A DNA stretch of 64,000 nt from Bacteroides stercoris ATCC 43183 (GCF_025147325.1 NZ_CP102262.1:2852001-2916000); one strand, 5' to 3'; numbered from the stretch's first letter, positions 17,119 to 26,499 are shown. Translations and numbers: made by a program. Notes: a model not told the origin generated them from the sequence alone.

Positions 17119-17149
17119 AAGCAGCGGTATCCACTCCGCTGCTTTTTTT
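17119..17149 (+). terminator. Intrinsic terminator after the HU-like gene
   Basis: The arms AGCAGCGG and CCGCTGCT form a GC-rich stem with an 11-base loop, followed by seven T. Confidence 0.85.
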
Positions 17150-17184
17150 GTTGCATATACCTGCCATTATTTAATATTATCTAT

Positions 17185-17192
17185 TATTTTTG
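17185..17192 (+). promoter_or_regulatory. -7 element for the DUF362 gene
   Basis: TATTTTTG lies 31 bases before the start at 17224 and directly follows the HU terminator, so it probably starts the next transcription unit. Confidence 0.5.
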
Positions 17193-17223
17193 CAGAAACA
17201 ATCATAACACACAGCTATCTATC

Positions 17224-18345
17224 ATGGAAAAAGCCAAAGTATATTTTTCAGACCTACGTACCTCTCCCACCTCTAATCTTTTAGATAAGATGGAACGTCT
17301 GCTTAAACGTGCAGGCATCGGACAGCTTCCTTTAAAAGACAGTTTTACCGCTATCAAGATACATTTCGGCGAACCGGGCAATCTGGCGTATATCCGCCCT
17401 AATTATGCCGCCCGCATGGCAAATCTGCTTCGCAGTTTAGGAGCCAAGCCTTTTCTGACGGATTGCAATACGTTGTATTCCGGACGTCGCTCCAATGCGG
17501 TAGACCATTTGCAGAGCGCCATGGAGAACGGCTTCAATCCTATATCTGCCCAATGCCAGGTGATTATTGCCGACGGACTAAAAGGGACAGACTACAGAGA
17601 AATACCGATAGACGGAGAATACTGCCCTGCTCCCAAGATAGGTACTGCCATTGCCGATGCGGACATAATCATCAGCATGAACCATTTTAAAGGCCATGAA
17701 CAGGCCGGATTTGGCGGCGCTCTGAAAAATCTCGGGATGGGATGCGCCAGCGTAGGCGGTAAGCTGGAACTGCATGCCTCCTCACAGCCCAAAGTTGCCA
17801 CCGAAAATTGTATCGGATGCAATATCTGCGTAAAACACTGCGCCCACGATGCCATTCATCTGAATGCCGAACGCAAAGCGGAAATAGACTATACCAAATG
17901 TGTGGGATGCGGACAATGCGTAGCTTTGTGCCAGCACGACGCCGCCGTAGTGAGCGACTGGGATACGTCCGAACGGCTGAACTACAAGATTGCTGAATAT
18001 TCCGTTGCCGTGCTGAAAGACAAACCGCACTTCCATATCAGTTTCATTATGAACGTATCGCCGGAGTGCGACTGCTGGAACCATAATGATGCCGCCATCA
18101 TTCCCGACCTCGGCATGCTGGCATCGGCAGACCCCGTAGCGCTGGATAAGGCGTGTGCAGACCTGGTGATTCAGGCTCCCGTACTGCACAGCGATAATGT
18201 GCTTGCCAAAAAGCACGAACACGAAGACTTGTGCGGCTGCGACAAATTCCACATGATACATCCTGATACGGACTGGCTTGCCGGATTGCGTCACGCCGAA
18301 AAAATAGGCTTGGGAACAATGGATTACGAGTTGATAAAAATATAA
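17224..18345 (+). CDS. DUF362 protein with two 4Fe-4S clusters
   Basis: The 373-residue protein has a DUF362 domain over most of its length (FGEPGNLAYIRP, then SMNHFKGHEQAGFGGALKNL). Inserted near the middle is a pair of ferredoxin motifs, CIGCNICVKHC from about residue 196 and CVGCGQCVALC from about 226. Each supplies the CxxCxxCxxxC ligands for a 4Fe-4S cluster. It is cytoplasmic, without signal. DUF362 proteins are electron-transfer proteins of unknown partner. The open frame runs upstream to 17104, but the ATG at 17224 has the family start and follows the promoter. The phosphoribosyltransferase gene begins 14 bases later. Confidence 0.88.
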   Translation: MEKAKVYFSDLRTSPTSNLLDKMERLLKRAGIGQLPLKDSFTAIKIHFGEPGNLAYIRPNYAARMANLLRSLGAKPFLTDCNTLYSGRRSNAVDHLQSAMENGFNPISAQCQVIIADGLKGTDYREIPIDGEYCPAPKIGTAIADADIIISMNHFKGHEQAGFGGALKNLGMGCASVGGKLELHASSQPKVATENCIGCNICVKHCAHDAIHLNAERKAEIDYTKCVGCGQCVALCQHDAAVVSDWDTSERLNYKIAEYSVAVLKDKPHFHISFIMNVSPECDCWNHNDAAIIPDLGMLASADPVALDKACADLVIQAPVLHSDNVLAKKHEHEDLCGCDKFHMIHPDTDWLAGLRHAEKIGLGTMDYELIKI

Positions 18346-18359
18346 ACCGCATTACTCTT

Positions 18360-18755
18360 ATGGCAAAAACAATGGAAGAAGTGCTGGAACGCTTCCGTAC
18401 GATTGAGTTTCACGATGATTTTGATATGATTGTAGCCATTGCCAATGGCGGCATCGTTCCGGCAGGCATCATCAATCAGCGTTTACAAAAAGAAGTGCAT
18501 CTGCTACGCATCAATTTGAGGGACGAATATCAGCATCCTAAGTACGATGCTCCGCAACTGCTGGCTCCTGTCGATTTTAACTTCAGGGGAAAAAGCATCC
18601 TGCTGGTGGACGACCGTATAAAAACAGGAGCTACCATAAAGTTGGCACGCGAACTGCTGAAAGAGGCACGCAGCATCAAAACCTTTGCAGTAAACGGTAC
18701 GGCCGATTATGCGCTGTTTGATGAAACGTGTTTCAAATTTCCGTGGATATTATAA
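18360..18755 (+). CDS. Phosphoribosyltransferase family protein
   Basis: The 131-residue protein is a short type I phosphoribosyltransferase. Its PRPP-binding loop ILLVDDRIKTGAT is at about residues 80-92, and an IANGGIVPA loop is near 26-34. The hood that would set base specificity is minimal, so the substrate (purine, pyrimidine or other) is not clear. It is 14 bases after the DUF362 gene, so the two are co-transcribed. Confidence 0.8.
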   Translation: MAKTMEEVLERFRTIEFHDDFDMIVAIANGGIVPAGIINQRLQKEVHLLRINLRDEYQHPKYDAPQLLAPVDFNFRGKSILLVDDRIKTGATIKLARELLKEARSIKTFAVNGTADYALFDETCFKFPWIL

Positions 18756-18843
18756 TAAATGAACATTTTTCTGCTATTTTCCTTTCTTACTACGATAAAA
18801 TAACTAATTTCGTACCGAACAAAAAATAGTAGATTTCAACAAC

Positions 18844-19653
18844 ATGGAAGGAGCAACGAACAATTGGTTCTCTAATAAATACTCTATCGGCTATGCCTTG
18901 AGCGGCGGTTTCATCAAGGGTTTTGCCCATTTAGGAGCCATGCAGGCCTTATTGGAGCACGATATCAAGCCCAATATCATTTCCGGTGTCAGCGCAGGTG
19001 CACTGGCAGGTGTTTTCTATGCGGACGGCAACGAACCTCATAAAGTTCTGGATTATTTTGCCGGGCATAAATTTCAGGATTTAACGAAACTGGTAATTCC
19101 TAAAGTGGGCTTGTTTGAACTTAGCGAATTCAAAGACTTCCTGAAAAGCAACCTGAAAGCGAAGAAACTGGAAGAATTGCAGTTACCGCTGATTATCACC
19201 GCCACGGATTTGGACCACGGGCGCCTTGCACATTTTCATAAAGGAGATATTGCAGAACGCGTAGCCGCATCCTGCTGTATGCCCGTACTGTTCGCACCCG
19301 TAAAAATAGACGAGACGTACTACGTAGACGGCGGACTGCTGATGAACCTGCCCGTATCTACCATCCGGCGGGTATGCGAGAAAGTTGTGGCAATCAATGT
19401 CAGCCCATTAATGGCGCCTAAGTACAAAATGAATATTGTAAGCGTCGCCTTACGTTCGTACAACTTCATGTTCCGTTCCAATTCATTTCCCGAACGGGAA
19501 AAAGCAGATTTGTTGATAGAGCCTTACAACCTGGACGGTTACAGCAACAGGGAACTGGAAAAGGCAGAGGAGATATTTATGCAAGGATATAATGCCACTA
19601 ATGATATACTGGAACGCCTGCAAATAGAAAAAGGCACTATATGGAAAGAATAA
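18844..19653 (+). CDS. Patatin-like phospholipase
   Basis: This 269-residue protein has all patatin marks: the Gly-rich oxyanion loop SGGFIKGFAHLG (about 15-26), the nucleophile elbow GVSAG with Ser 50, and the catalytic Asp in DGG near 163. It should cleave acyl chains from lipids. No signal or membrane helix is seen, so it acts in the cytoplasm or at the inner face of the membrane. It sits between the phosphoribosyltransferase (88 bases upstream) and the alpha-amylase (27 bases downstream). Confidence 0.88.
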   Translation: MEGATNNWFSNKYSIGYALSGGFIKGFAHLGAMQALLEHDIKPNIISGVSAGALAGVFYADGNEPHKVLDYFAGHKFQDLTKLVIPKVGLFELSEFKDFLKSNLKAKKLEELQLPLIITATDLDHGRLAHFHKGDIAERVAASCCMPVLFAPVKIDETYYVDGGLLMNLPVSTIRRVCEKVVAINVSPLMAPKYKMNIVSVALRSYNFMFRSNSFPEREKADLLIEPYNLDGYSNRELEKAEEIFMQGYNATNDILERLQIEKGTIWKE

Positions 19654-19680
19654 AAATAACCATTCTCTAAATAGAAAGAA

Positions 19681-21375
19681 ATGAGCGACGAAAAACTGAT
19701 TATTTATCAAGTGTTTACCCGGTTATTCGGAAATAACAATAACCACTGCATCAATAACGGCAGTATTACCGAAAACGGATGTGGCAAGATGGCGGATTTT
19801 ACCGCCAAGGCATTAGGAGAAATCAAAAAGCTGGGAGCTACCCATATTTGGTATACCGGCATTATTGAACATGCAACGCAAACGGATTATCGTCGCTACA
19901 ACATCCGCCCCGATCATCCGGCTATCGTAAAAGGCAAAGCCGGTTCGCCATACGCAATAAAAGACTATTATGATGTAGACCCCGATTTGGCGAAAGACGT
20001 TCCCGAACGCATGAGAGAATTTGAAAATCTGGTGCAACGCACTCATCGCAGCGGGTTGAAGGTTATCATCGACTTCGTTCCCAACCACGTAGCGCGTCAG
20101 TATCATTCGGATATGCAGCCGGACGGGACTTCTCAACTGGGAGCAAATGACGATACGGACTATGCATTCAGCCCTTATAACAACTTCTATTATATTCCGC
20201 AATCGGAACTGCATGGACAATTTGATATGAAAGACGCTGCTGCCGAACCTTATAAAGAGTTCCCGGCCAAAGCTACCGGAAATAACCGCTTTGACGCATA
20301 TCCCAATATCAACGACTGGTATGAGACGGTCAAACTGAATTATGGCGTGGATTATCAGAATGGCGGTACCTGCCATTTCAACCCCATTCCCGATACATGG
20401 AATAAAATGCTGGACATTCTGATGTTTTGGGCGGAGAAGCATATCGACGGTTTCCGTTGCGATATGGCGGAAATGGTTCCTGTTGAGTTTTGGGAATGGG
20501 CTATTCCGCAAGTGAAAGCCAAATACCCTGCCCTACTCTTTATTGCCGAAGTGTATAATCCGAAGGAATACGGTAACTATCTATTTCGTGGAAAATTTGA
20601 TTATCTCTATGATAAAGTGGGATTGTATGACACACTTCGTGCAATAGTTTGCGGCAACGAATCCGCTACTGCCATTACACGGGCATGGCAAAGCCTGGGC
20701 GGGATAGAAAAGCGAATGCTGAATTTTCTGGAAAACCACGATGAACAGCGTATCGCTTCCGATTTCTTTGCAAGCAATCCGCGTAAAGCCATTCCCGCCC
20801 TCATCGTATCGGCTTGTATGAATGTGAATCCCATGATGATTTATTTCGGACAGGAGTTCGGCGAGCTGGGGATGGACAGCGAAGGATTCAGCGGCAGAGA
20901 CGGACGTACCACTATCTTTGACTATTGGAGTGTGGACACCATACGCCGCTGGCGCAACGGCGGAAAATTTGATGGGAAGATGCTGACGGACAATCAGAAG
21001 CATTTGTATGGCATCTATCAACGTATATTAACATTGTGCAATGAAGAAAAAGCAATTTCGCAAGGAGATTTCTTTGACCTGATGTATGCCAACATCAATG
21101 GTTGGCGCTTCAACGAACATAAACAATATACATTCTTGCGCAAGTACGGACGGGATTTATTGCTGTTTGTCGTGAACTTCGACCATATATCGGCAGACCT
21201 TGCAATCAATATTCCTTCCCACGCTTTCGATTTTCTGCAAATACCGCAAATGGAACAATACCGCGCCGTAGATTTATTGACCGGTAAAGAAGAAAATATA
21301 AGCTTATTGCCTTATAAGGCGACAGAAATATCTGTAGAAGGATACAGTGGCAAGATTCTCAAAATAAAGCTATGA
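19681..21375 (+). CDS. Cytoplasmic alpha-amylase family enzyme (GH13)
   Basis: The 564-residue protein is a GH13 glycosidase with a complete active site. VIIDFVPNHV forms region I, GFRCDMAE region II with nucleophile Asp 261, FIAEVYNP the acid/base Glu 290, and ENHDEQR the third acid Asp 354. There is no signal peptide. It therefore acts on internal alpha-glucans such as glycogen or imported malto-oligosaccharides. The glgB-like gene 1.7 kb downstream fits glycogen turnover. The gene follows the patatin gene by 27 bases and ends at a terminator. Confidence 0.88.
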   Translation: MSDEKLIIYQVFTRLFGNNNNHCINNGSITENGCGKMADFTAKALGEIKKLGATHIWYTGIIEHATQTDYRRYNIRPDHPAIVKGKAGSPYAIKDYYDVDPDLAKDVPERMREFENLVQRTHRSGLKVIIDFVPNHVARQYHSDMQPDGTSQLGANDDTDYAFSPYNNFYYIPQSELHGQFDMKDAAAEPYKEFPAKATGNNRFDAYPNINDWYETVKLNYGVDYQNGGTCHFNPIPDTWNKMLDILMFWAEKHIDGFRCDMAEMVPVEFWEWAIPQVKAKYPALLFIAEVYNPKEYGNYLFRGKFDYLYDKVGLYDTLRAIVCGNESATAITRAWQSLGGIEKRMLNFLENHDEQRIASDFFASNPRKAIPALIVSACMNVNPMMIYFGQEFGELGMDSEGFSGRDGRTTIFDYWSVDTIRRWRNGGKFDGKMLTDNQKHLYGIYQRILTLCNEEKAISQGDFFDLMYANINGWRFNEHKQYTFLRKYGRDLLLFVVNFDHISADLAINIPSHAFDFLQIPQMEQYRAVDLLTGKEENISLLPYKATEISVEGYSGKILKIKL

Positions 21376-21376
21376 A

Positions 21377-21417
21377 AAAGATAATGCAGGGTGACCCAAT
21401 CACTCTGCATTATCTTT
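21377..21417. terminator. Bidirectional terminator between amylase and the small minus-strand gene
   Basis: AAAGATAATGCAG and CTGCATTATCTTT are perfect 13-bp complements around 15 bases. The hairpin starts 2 bases after the amylase stop. Its right arm lies inside the last codons of the convergent 79-residue gene. No long T-run follows on the plus strand, so efficiency is uncertain. Confidence 0.6.
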
Positions 21418-21639
21418 ACCTTCCATTTTATCTTTTAATCTATATAAACGGGTAATAGCCGGATTATAGAATTCGTCAGGGTAATGGGCGGCTATATCGC
21501 TCAAATTAGCCCGTACATACCTTTTTACATCAAATATATTTTCAGCATCGCTTAACATGACCTGTTCAGGAAATGTTGCCGTTTCAGCCCACTTAACCAG
21601 TGCATTAACACTTTCTTCATCGTATTTATACTCTTCCAT
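21400..21639 (-). CDS. Small conserved-looking protein of unknown function
   Basis: This 79-residue acidic protein is mostly helical in appearance, with a central LSDAENIFDVKRYVRANLS segment and a C-terminal PAITRLYRLKDKME helix. I do not recognise the family, although short proteins of this kind are common in Bacteroides. It has its own -7 element upstream. Its 3' end is part of the hairpin shared with the amylase gene. Confidence 0.6.
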   Translation of the reverse strand: MEEYKYDEESVNALVKWAETATFPEQVMLSDAENIFDVKRYVRANLSDIAAHYPDEFYNPAITRLYRLKDKMEGKDNAE

Positions 21640-21658
21640 CTTTTATTTATTTTTCCGA

Positions 21659-21666
21659 CAAAGATA
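21659..21666 (-). promoter_or_regulatory. -7 element for the 79-residue protein gene
   Basis: The complement reads TATCTTTG, 20 bases upstream of the start at 21639. No clear -33 box is seen. Confidence 0.5.
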
Positions 21667-21840
21667 TAACAAATACTAAAGTTATCCTTACCCTTATGAA
21701 CAAAATCTGAAAGTGTAACGTTATATAGATGTGTTTTTCATAGTATTAGATATAAGATTAATTAAAGGAGACGTACCTGCTTGTGATAAGTAAGTACATC
21801 AAAAAACAGAAGCGTCTGTTTGATTGATAAATGTGTAAGG

Positions 21841-21872
21841 AGCATCGGTTTACCCAAGCCGATGCTTTTTTT
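21841..21872 (+). terminator. Orphan intrinsic terminator, possible end of a small RNA
   Basis: AGCATCGG and CCGATGCT form a GC-rich stem with a 10-base loop and are followed by seven T on the plus strand. The nearest plus-strand gene ends at 21375, beyond a minus-strand gene, so this terminator has no obvious client. Something short and plus-strand, starting between about 21670 and 21800, may end here. Confidence 0.65.
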
Positions 21873-21879
21873 ATGCCTA

Positions 21880-21914
21880 TTTGTAGCATGTTAGAAATAT
21901 TATCCGTAAATTTG
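21880..21914 (+). promoter_or_regulatory. Promoter for the DUF2461 gene
   Basis: TTTG at 21880-21883 and TAAATTTG at 21907-21914 resemble the Bacteroides consensus, with a rather long 23-base spacer. The start codon is 23 bases after the -7 element. Confidence 0.5.
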
Positions 21915-21937
21915 GCAGAAATAAGGATATATACGAT

Positions 21938-22603
21938 ATGAACATCCCTGTTATATTTCAATTTCTGAAAGAACTATCCGCCAACAACAATCGTGAATGG
22001 TTCAACGCCCATCGGGAGCAGTATGAAAATGCCCGGAACGAGTTTGAGAACTTGCTGACAGTAATTATCTCCCGTATCTCATTGTTTGACGAAAGCATTC
22101 GCGGCATTGAAGCCAGAGACTGTACATACCGTATCTACCGAGACACACGGTTTTCCGAAGATAAAACGCCTTATAAAAATCATTTTGGCGGCTATATCAA
22201 TGCCAAAGGAAAGAAATCAGACCATTGCGGATACTATGTTCATTTACAACCGGGCAACTGCCTTTTGGCAGGTGGCAGTTATTGCCCGCCCTCTCCCCTG
22301 CTGAAAGCCTTGAGGCAAGCGGTTTATGATAACATGGATGAGTTTCGAGGAATTGTCGAAGACCCGGCTTTTAAACAATATTTTCCCGTTGTCGGCGAGA
22401 ATTTCCTAAAAACAGCTCCCAAAGGTTTCTCTAAAGACTATCCGTATTTGAAATATCTGCAATGTAAAGAATATACAGTTTCCTGTCATCAGCCTGACAG
22501 TTTCTTTTTAGCTCCTGATTTTCTGGAACGTACAGATGATATTTTCAGGCAACTGAAACGTTTTTCCGACTTTGTGAATTACACGATAGACGACTTTGAA
22601 TAA
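21938..22603 (+). CDS. DUF2461 (TIGR02453) family protein
   Basis: The 221-residue protein matches DUF2461 throughout. The N-terminal FLKELSANNNREWFNAHR block (about 7-24) is followed by the RIYRDTRFSEDKTPYKNHFG block (about 68-87), which is the family hallmark, and by an HLQPGNCLLAGG strand pair. The biochemical role is unknown; members are widespread single-domain cytoplasmic proteins. A 31-base gap leads to the next gene without a visible terminator. Confidence 0.9.
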   Translation: MNIPVIFQFLKELSANNNREWFNAHREQYENARNEFENLLTVIISRISLFDESIRGIEARDCTYRIYRDTRFSEDKTPYKNHFGGYINAKGKKSDHCGYYVHLQPGNCLLAGGSYCPPSPLLKALRQAVYDNMDEFRGIVEDPAFKQYFPVVGENFLKTAPKGFSKDYPYLKYLQCKEYTVSCHQPDSFFLAPDFLERTDDIFRQLKRFSDFVNYTIDDFE

Positions 22604-22634
22604 ATTTGAAAACTAATTTAAAAACAATTGAATT

Positions 22635-23081
22635 ATGGTAGTAGACAGACTTGAAAACATAGAGAAATATGCTTCGCTGAATCCTTTATTCGCACAGGCT
22701 ATTGAGTTTTTGAAATCACACGATTTAAACGCTTTGGAAGTGGGAAAAACCGAACTTAAAGGTAAGGATTTGCTTGTAAACGTAGCGCAAACCAAACCTA
22801 AAACAAAGGAAGAAGCCAAACTGGAAACGCACAAAGACTTTATTGATATCCAAATACCTCTGTCGGGTACTGAAATAATGGGTTATACCGCAGCAAAAGA
22901 TTGTGTGCCGGAAGATGCTCCTTATAACGCGGAAAAGGATATTACTTTCTTTACCGGTCTGGCAGAAAGCTATATCGAAGTAAAACCGGGTATGTTTGCC
23001 ATTTTCTTCCCACAAGACGGACATGCTCCCGGAATCACTCCGGACGGCGTGAAAAAAGTTATTGTGAAAGTTAAAGCATAA
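22635..23081 (+). CDS. YhcH/YjgK/YiaL family protein (DUF386)
   Basis: The 148-residue protein has the cupin-like YhcH fold. The marks are an ETHKDFIDIQIPLSG strand pair, a GYTAAKDC segment and the FFPQDGHAPGI block near the end, which holds conserved metal-ligand candidates. Family members are linked to sialic acid and other sugar metabolism, possibly as sugar isomerases. No such pathway genes are adjacent. It ends 25 bases before glgB and is likely co-transcribed with it. Confidence 0.88.
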   Translation: MVVDRLENIEKYASLNPLFAQAIEFLKSHDLNALEVGKTELKGKDLLVNVAQTKPKTKEEAKLETHKDFIDIQIPLSGTEIMGYTAAKDCVPEDAPYNAEKDITFFTGLAESYIEVKPGMFAIFFPQDGHAPGITPDGVKKVIVKVKA

Positions 23082-23106
23082 TACAAATACCCAAAAACAA
23101 TCCTCT

Positions 23107-25116
23107 ATGGAAACACTGAATTTGATTAAGAACGATCCTTGGCTGGAACCATATGCAGATGCCATAAACGGCCGCCATAAACATGCTTCTGAAAAAGAGG
23201 CAGAGTTAACCAATAAAGGGAAACAGACATTGTCGGATTTTGCATCCGGCTACCTTTATTTTGGTTTGCACCGTACTGATAACGGCTGGGTTTTCCGCGA
23301 ATGGGCTCCCAATGCCACCCAGATTTTCCTGATTGGTACATTCAACGATTGGAAAGAAGAGAAAAAATACAGTCTGAAACGAAAAGCAAACGGTAATTGG
23401 GAAATAAAGCTCCCGGCTGATGCCATGAAACACGGTGACTTGTATAAGTTAATGGTACATTGGGACGGCGGTTGCGGCGAACGTATCCCGGCATGGACCA
23501 ACCGGGTTGTCCAAGATGAGCAAACCAAAATATTCAGTGCGCAGGTATGGTCTCCGGAGAAACCGTACAAGATGAAGAAAAAAACTTTCAAAGCTGCTAC
23601 AGACCCGCTGCTGATTTATGAATGCCATATCGGTATGGCACAAGAGGAGGAAAAAGTAGGCAGTTACAGAGAGTTTCAAGAAAAGATTCTTCCGCGCATA
23701 GCCAAAGACGGATATAATTGTATTCAGATTATGGCAATCCAGGAACATCCGTATTATGGAAGTTTCGGCTATCATGTTTCCAGTTTCTTTGCGGCTTCTT
23801 CCCGTTTCGGTACTCCGGAAGAGCTGAAGGAATTAATTGACACTGCCCACAGCATGGGTATTGCCGTTATCATGGATATTGTTCATTCTCATGCTGTGAA
23901 GAACGAGGTTGAAGGCTTGGGTAACTTTGCCGGTGATCCGAATCAATATTTCTATCCGGGTGCCCGTCGTGAACACCCGGCATGGGATTCGCTTTGCTTT
24001 GATTATGGAAAGAATGAAGTAATCCATTTCTTACTATCCAACTGCAAGTATTGGATGGAAGAATATCACTTCGACGGTTTCCGTTTTGACGGCGTGACTT
24101 CTATGTTGTATTACAGTCACGGCTTAGGCGAAGCATTCTGTAATTATGGGGATTACTTCAACGGTCACCAAGATGATAATGCGATCTGTTATCTGACACT
24201 TGCCAACCGCTTGATTCATCAAGTTAATCCCAAAGCAATCACCATTGCGGAAGAAGTATCGGGGATGCCCGGTCTGGCAGCCAAATTTGAAGATGGCGGC
24301 TATGGCTTTGATTATCGCATGGCTATGAATATCCCCGATTATTGGATTAAGACTATCAAGGAAAAGATAGATGAAGATTGGAAACCGTCCAGCATGTTCT
24401 GGGAAGTAACCAATCGTCGCCAGGACGAAAAAACAATATCTTATGCAGAAAGTCATGACCAGGCGTTGGTAGGTGACAAAACCATTGTTTTCCGTTTGAT
24501 AGATGCCGATATGTATTGGCATATGCAAAAAGGCGATGAAAATTATACGGTACATCGCGGTATTGCTTTGCATAAAATGATACGTTTACTCACAGCATCG
24601 ACTATCAATGGCGGTTATCTTAATTTCATGGGTAATGAATTCGGTCATCCCGAATGGATAGACTTCCCCCGTGAAGGCAATGGCTGGTCGTGCAAATATG
24701 CCCGTCGTCAATGGAATCTGGTAGATAATAAGAATCTGGCATATCATTATCTGGGCGATTTTGATTGCGCCATGTTGGAAGTTATTAAAAGCGTAAAAAA
24801 CTTCCAAACTACACCAATTCAGGAAATCTGGCATAATGACGGTGATCAGATATTGGCGTATATGCGTAAGGATTTGATATTTGTATTCAACTTCAACCCC
24901 AAACAGTCTTTCACTGACTATGGATTTTTAGTTCCTGCCGGTAAGTACGAAGTCATTTTAAATACAGATAATCCTGATTATGGCGGCCATGGACTGACTG
25001 ATGATACAGTGAAGCATTTTACTCTTTCAGACCCTTTATATAAAAAAGAGAAAAAAGAGTGGCTTAAACTTTACATTCCGGCACGTACGGCAATGGTATT
25101 GAAGAGAGGCAAATAA
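23107..25116 (+). CDS. glgB: 1,4-alpha-glucan branching enzyme
   Basis: The 669-residue GH13 enzyme makes alpha-1,6 branches in glycogen. An N-terminal CBM48-like domain (about 45-145; VFREWAPNATQIFLIGTFN) is followed by the catalytic barrel. The nucleophile is Asp 328 in GFRFDGV, the acid Glu is about 382 in AEEVSGMP, and the third acid is Asp 451 in SHDQAL. A C-terminal beta domain completes it. The layout resembles eukaryotic-type branching enzymes more than the long E. coli type, which is usual in Bacteroides. A strong terminator follows the gene. Confidence 0.92.
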   Translation: METLNLIKNDPWLEPYADAINGRHKHASEKEAELTNKGKQTLSDFASGYLYFGLHRTDNGWVFREWAPNATQIFLIGTFNDWKEEKKYSLKRKANGNWEIKLPADAMKHGDLYKLMVHWDGGCGERIPAWTNRVVQDEQTKIFSAQVWSPEKPYKMKKKTFKAATDPLLIYECHIGMAQEEEKVGSYREFQEKILPRIAKDGYNCIQIMAIQEHPYYGSFGYHVSSFFAASSRFGTPEELKELIDTAHSMGIAVIMDIVHSHAVKNEVEGLGNFAGDPNQYFYPGARREHPAWDSLCFDYGKNEVIHFLLSNCKYWMEEYHFDGFRFDGVTSMLYYSHGLGEAFCNYGDYFNGHQDDNAICYLTLANRLIHQVNPKAITIAEEVSGMPGLAAKFEDGGYGFDYRMAMNIPDYWIKTIKEKIDEDWKPSSMFWEVTNRRQDEKTISYAESHDQALVGDKTIVFRLIDADMYWHMQKGDENYTVHRGIALHKMIRLLTASTINGGYLNFMGNEFGHPEWIDFPREGNGWSCKYARRQWNLVDNKNLAYHYLGDFDCAMLEVIKSVKNFQTTPIQEIWHNDGDQILAYMRKDLIFVFNFNPKQSFTDYGFLVPAGKYEVILNTDNPDYGGHGLTDDTVKHFTLSDPLYKKEKKEWLKLYIPARTAMVLKRGK

Positions 25117-25150
25117 AATTAAAGCAGAAAATATAACCATGAGAACTAAA

Positions 25151-25186
25151 AAAAGAGGCAGATCCTTTAGGTCTGCCTCTTTTTTG
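25151..25186. terminator. Bidirectional terminator between glgB and the TPR gene
   Basis: AAAAGAGGCAGA and TCTGCCTCTTTT pair perfectly, with A-run and T-run on both outer sides. It can serve glgB on the plus strand and the TPR gene on the minus strand. Confidence 0.85.
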
Positions 25187-25201
25187 TATTATATATGAAT
25201 T

Positions 25202-25912
25202 CTATAATTGAGTATTTATAAAATTCAACATTGTATTGGCATTGTCTATCATCTTTTTCTGAGCCGGTTTACTCGGAGAAAGCAGAGGAATAAGTTTTTC
25301 CAAATATTCTTTTGCTTCTTTAAATTCGACTTTTGCCTTTTCAGCGTCAGTTTTCAATGTAGTAGCACCCTGACTGTAAAGTAATGTACCTAAACTATTG
25401 AGAGCATTAACATTATTCGGCTGAATCTCAAGAGCTTGTTTAAAAGCATCTTCTGCTGCACTATTTTTCTTAGCTCTCTGTGCTAAAATACCTTGATTCA
25501 CATAATATGTGGCATACAACTTAGTTAATGTCTTATTACCGGGTACAGCTTCCAGACCTTCTTTCAAAGTGGCAACATATTCATCATTTTTCTTCAAATC
25601 TTTCAATGCACCTGCCTTGCCTATATAAGCATTTGCCAAGTTATACTTTTTCTGTACAGCTATATCAAAATATTTCAAAGCTTCAGCCGGTTTCTTAATT
25701 TTATCAGCGCAAACGCCACAGTTAAAAGCAATTACCGAATCTTGATTGTTGGTTTGTGTCAGATAGGTGCTGAATTTTGTAAATGCAACCTGATAATTTT
25801 TAGATTCAAGTGCAGCTTTACCTTCGTTAACCAATTGTGCCGGATCAGCATTCTGCGCAAAGAAATTAGTAGCTGCACAACAAAGTGCAAGAGATAAGAT
25901 TAATTTTTTCAT
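25202..25912 (-). CDS. Exported TPR-repeat protein
   Basis: The 236-residue protein has a signal peptide (MKKLILSLALCCAATNFFAQ), so it acts in the periplasm. It then carries about five tetratricopeptide-like repeats; the clearest is near residues 150-183 (AEDAFKQALEIQPNNVNALN). Cys 12 and Cys 13 lie in the hydrophobic core and do not form a good lipobox. TPRs mediate protein contacts; the partner is unknown. The gene is monocistronic with a full promoter. Confidence 0.8.
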   Translation of the reverse strand: MKKLILSLALCCAATNFFAQNADPAQLVNEGKAALESKNYQVAFTKFSTYLTQTNNQDSVIAFNCGVCADKIKKPAEALKYFDIAVQKKYNLANAYIGKAGALKDLKKNDEYVATLKEGLEAVPGNKTLTKLYATYYVNQGILAQRAKKNSAAEDAFKQALEIQPNNVNALNSLGTLLYSQGATTLKTDAEKAKVEFKEAKEYLEKLIPLLSPSKPAQKKMIDNANTMLNFINTQL

Positions 25913-25941
25913 ATGCTTTTATTATTTTAATATTGATATTT

Positions 25942-25972
25942 CAAAGTTAGTTGCCTAAAGCGTAGAAGCAAA
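25942..25972 (-). promoter_or_regulatory. Promoter of the TPR gene
   Basis: On the minus strand, TTTG (complement of 25969-25972), a 19-base spacer and TAACTTTG (complement of 25942-25949) make a textbook Bacteroides promoter 30 bases before the start. Confidence 0.8.
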
Positions 25973-26097
25973 ACCTTTTTACCTTTTTTGAGTTTTTTAC
26001 GAGAGTAGTAACAAGTGTTATTTTACGTAAACAAAGAGGGATAAAATTTTGGACTGACCCATTATGAGGACAAAATGCGGACATTTTTAAAAATAAG

Positions 26098-26136
26098 AAA
26101 ACCGCAAATGCTTATTTTTTAGCTATTTGCGGTTTT
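26098..26136 (-). terminator. Terminator of tRNA-Arg
   Basis: AAAACCGCAAAT and ATTTGCGGTTTT form a 12-bp stem. On the minus strand it begins 6 bases after the tRNA 3' end and is followed by a T-rich stretch. Confidence 0.8.
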
Positions 26137-26142
26137 TCTTTG

Positions 26143-26216
<74 letters not shown>

Positions 26217-26232
26217 ATCCTTAATTGTGGTG

Positions 26233-26263
26233 CAAAGGTACGTTTTTTTATGAAAACTACAAA
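26233..26263 (-). promoter_or_regulatory. Promoter of tRNA-Arg
   Basis: TTTG (complement of 26260-26263), a 19-base spacer and TACCTTTG (complement of 26233-26240) lie 16 bases upstream of the tRNA 5' end. Confidence 0.85.
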
Positions 26264-26499
26264 TTTTACACCCAAAATATTTATTATTTATATTAAAATA
26301 ATAGACCTATATATGAAAAGTAAATAGTTGTTCTATTGAAATACAATGCTTTAGATAGCATAACATTTTTCTTTAAAAGAGAACTAAATCAACCCACATT
26401 TCAAAAGAATCTGTATAAATTCAAAATCTTATCAGCTAAATCTCAATAAAACTTTGCTTTTACAGAAATTCTCTTCGGCTGATATTACTTTATAGTATA

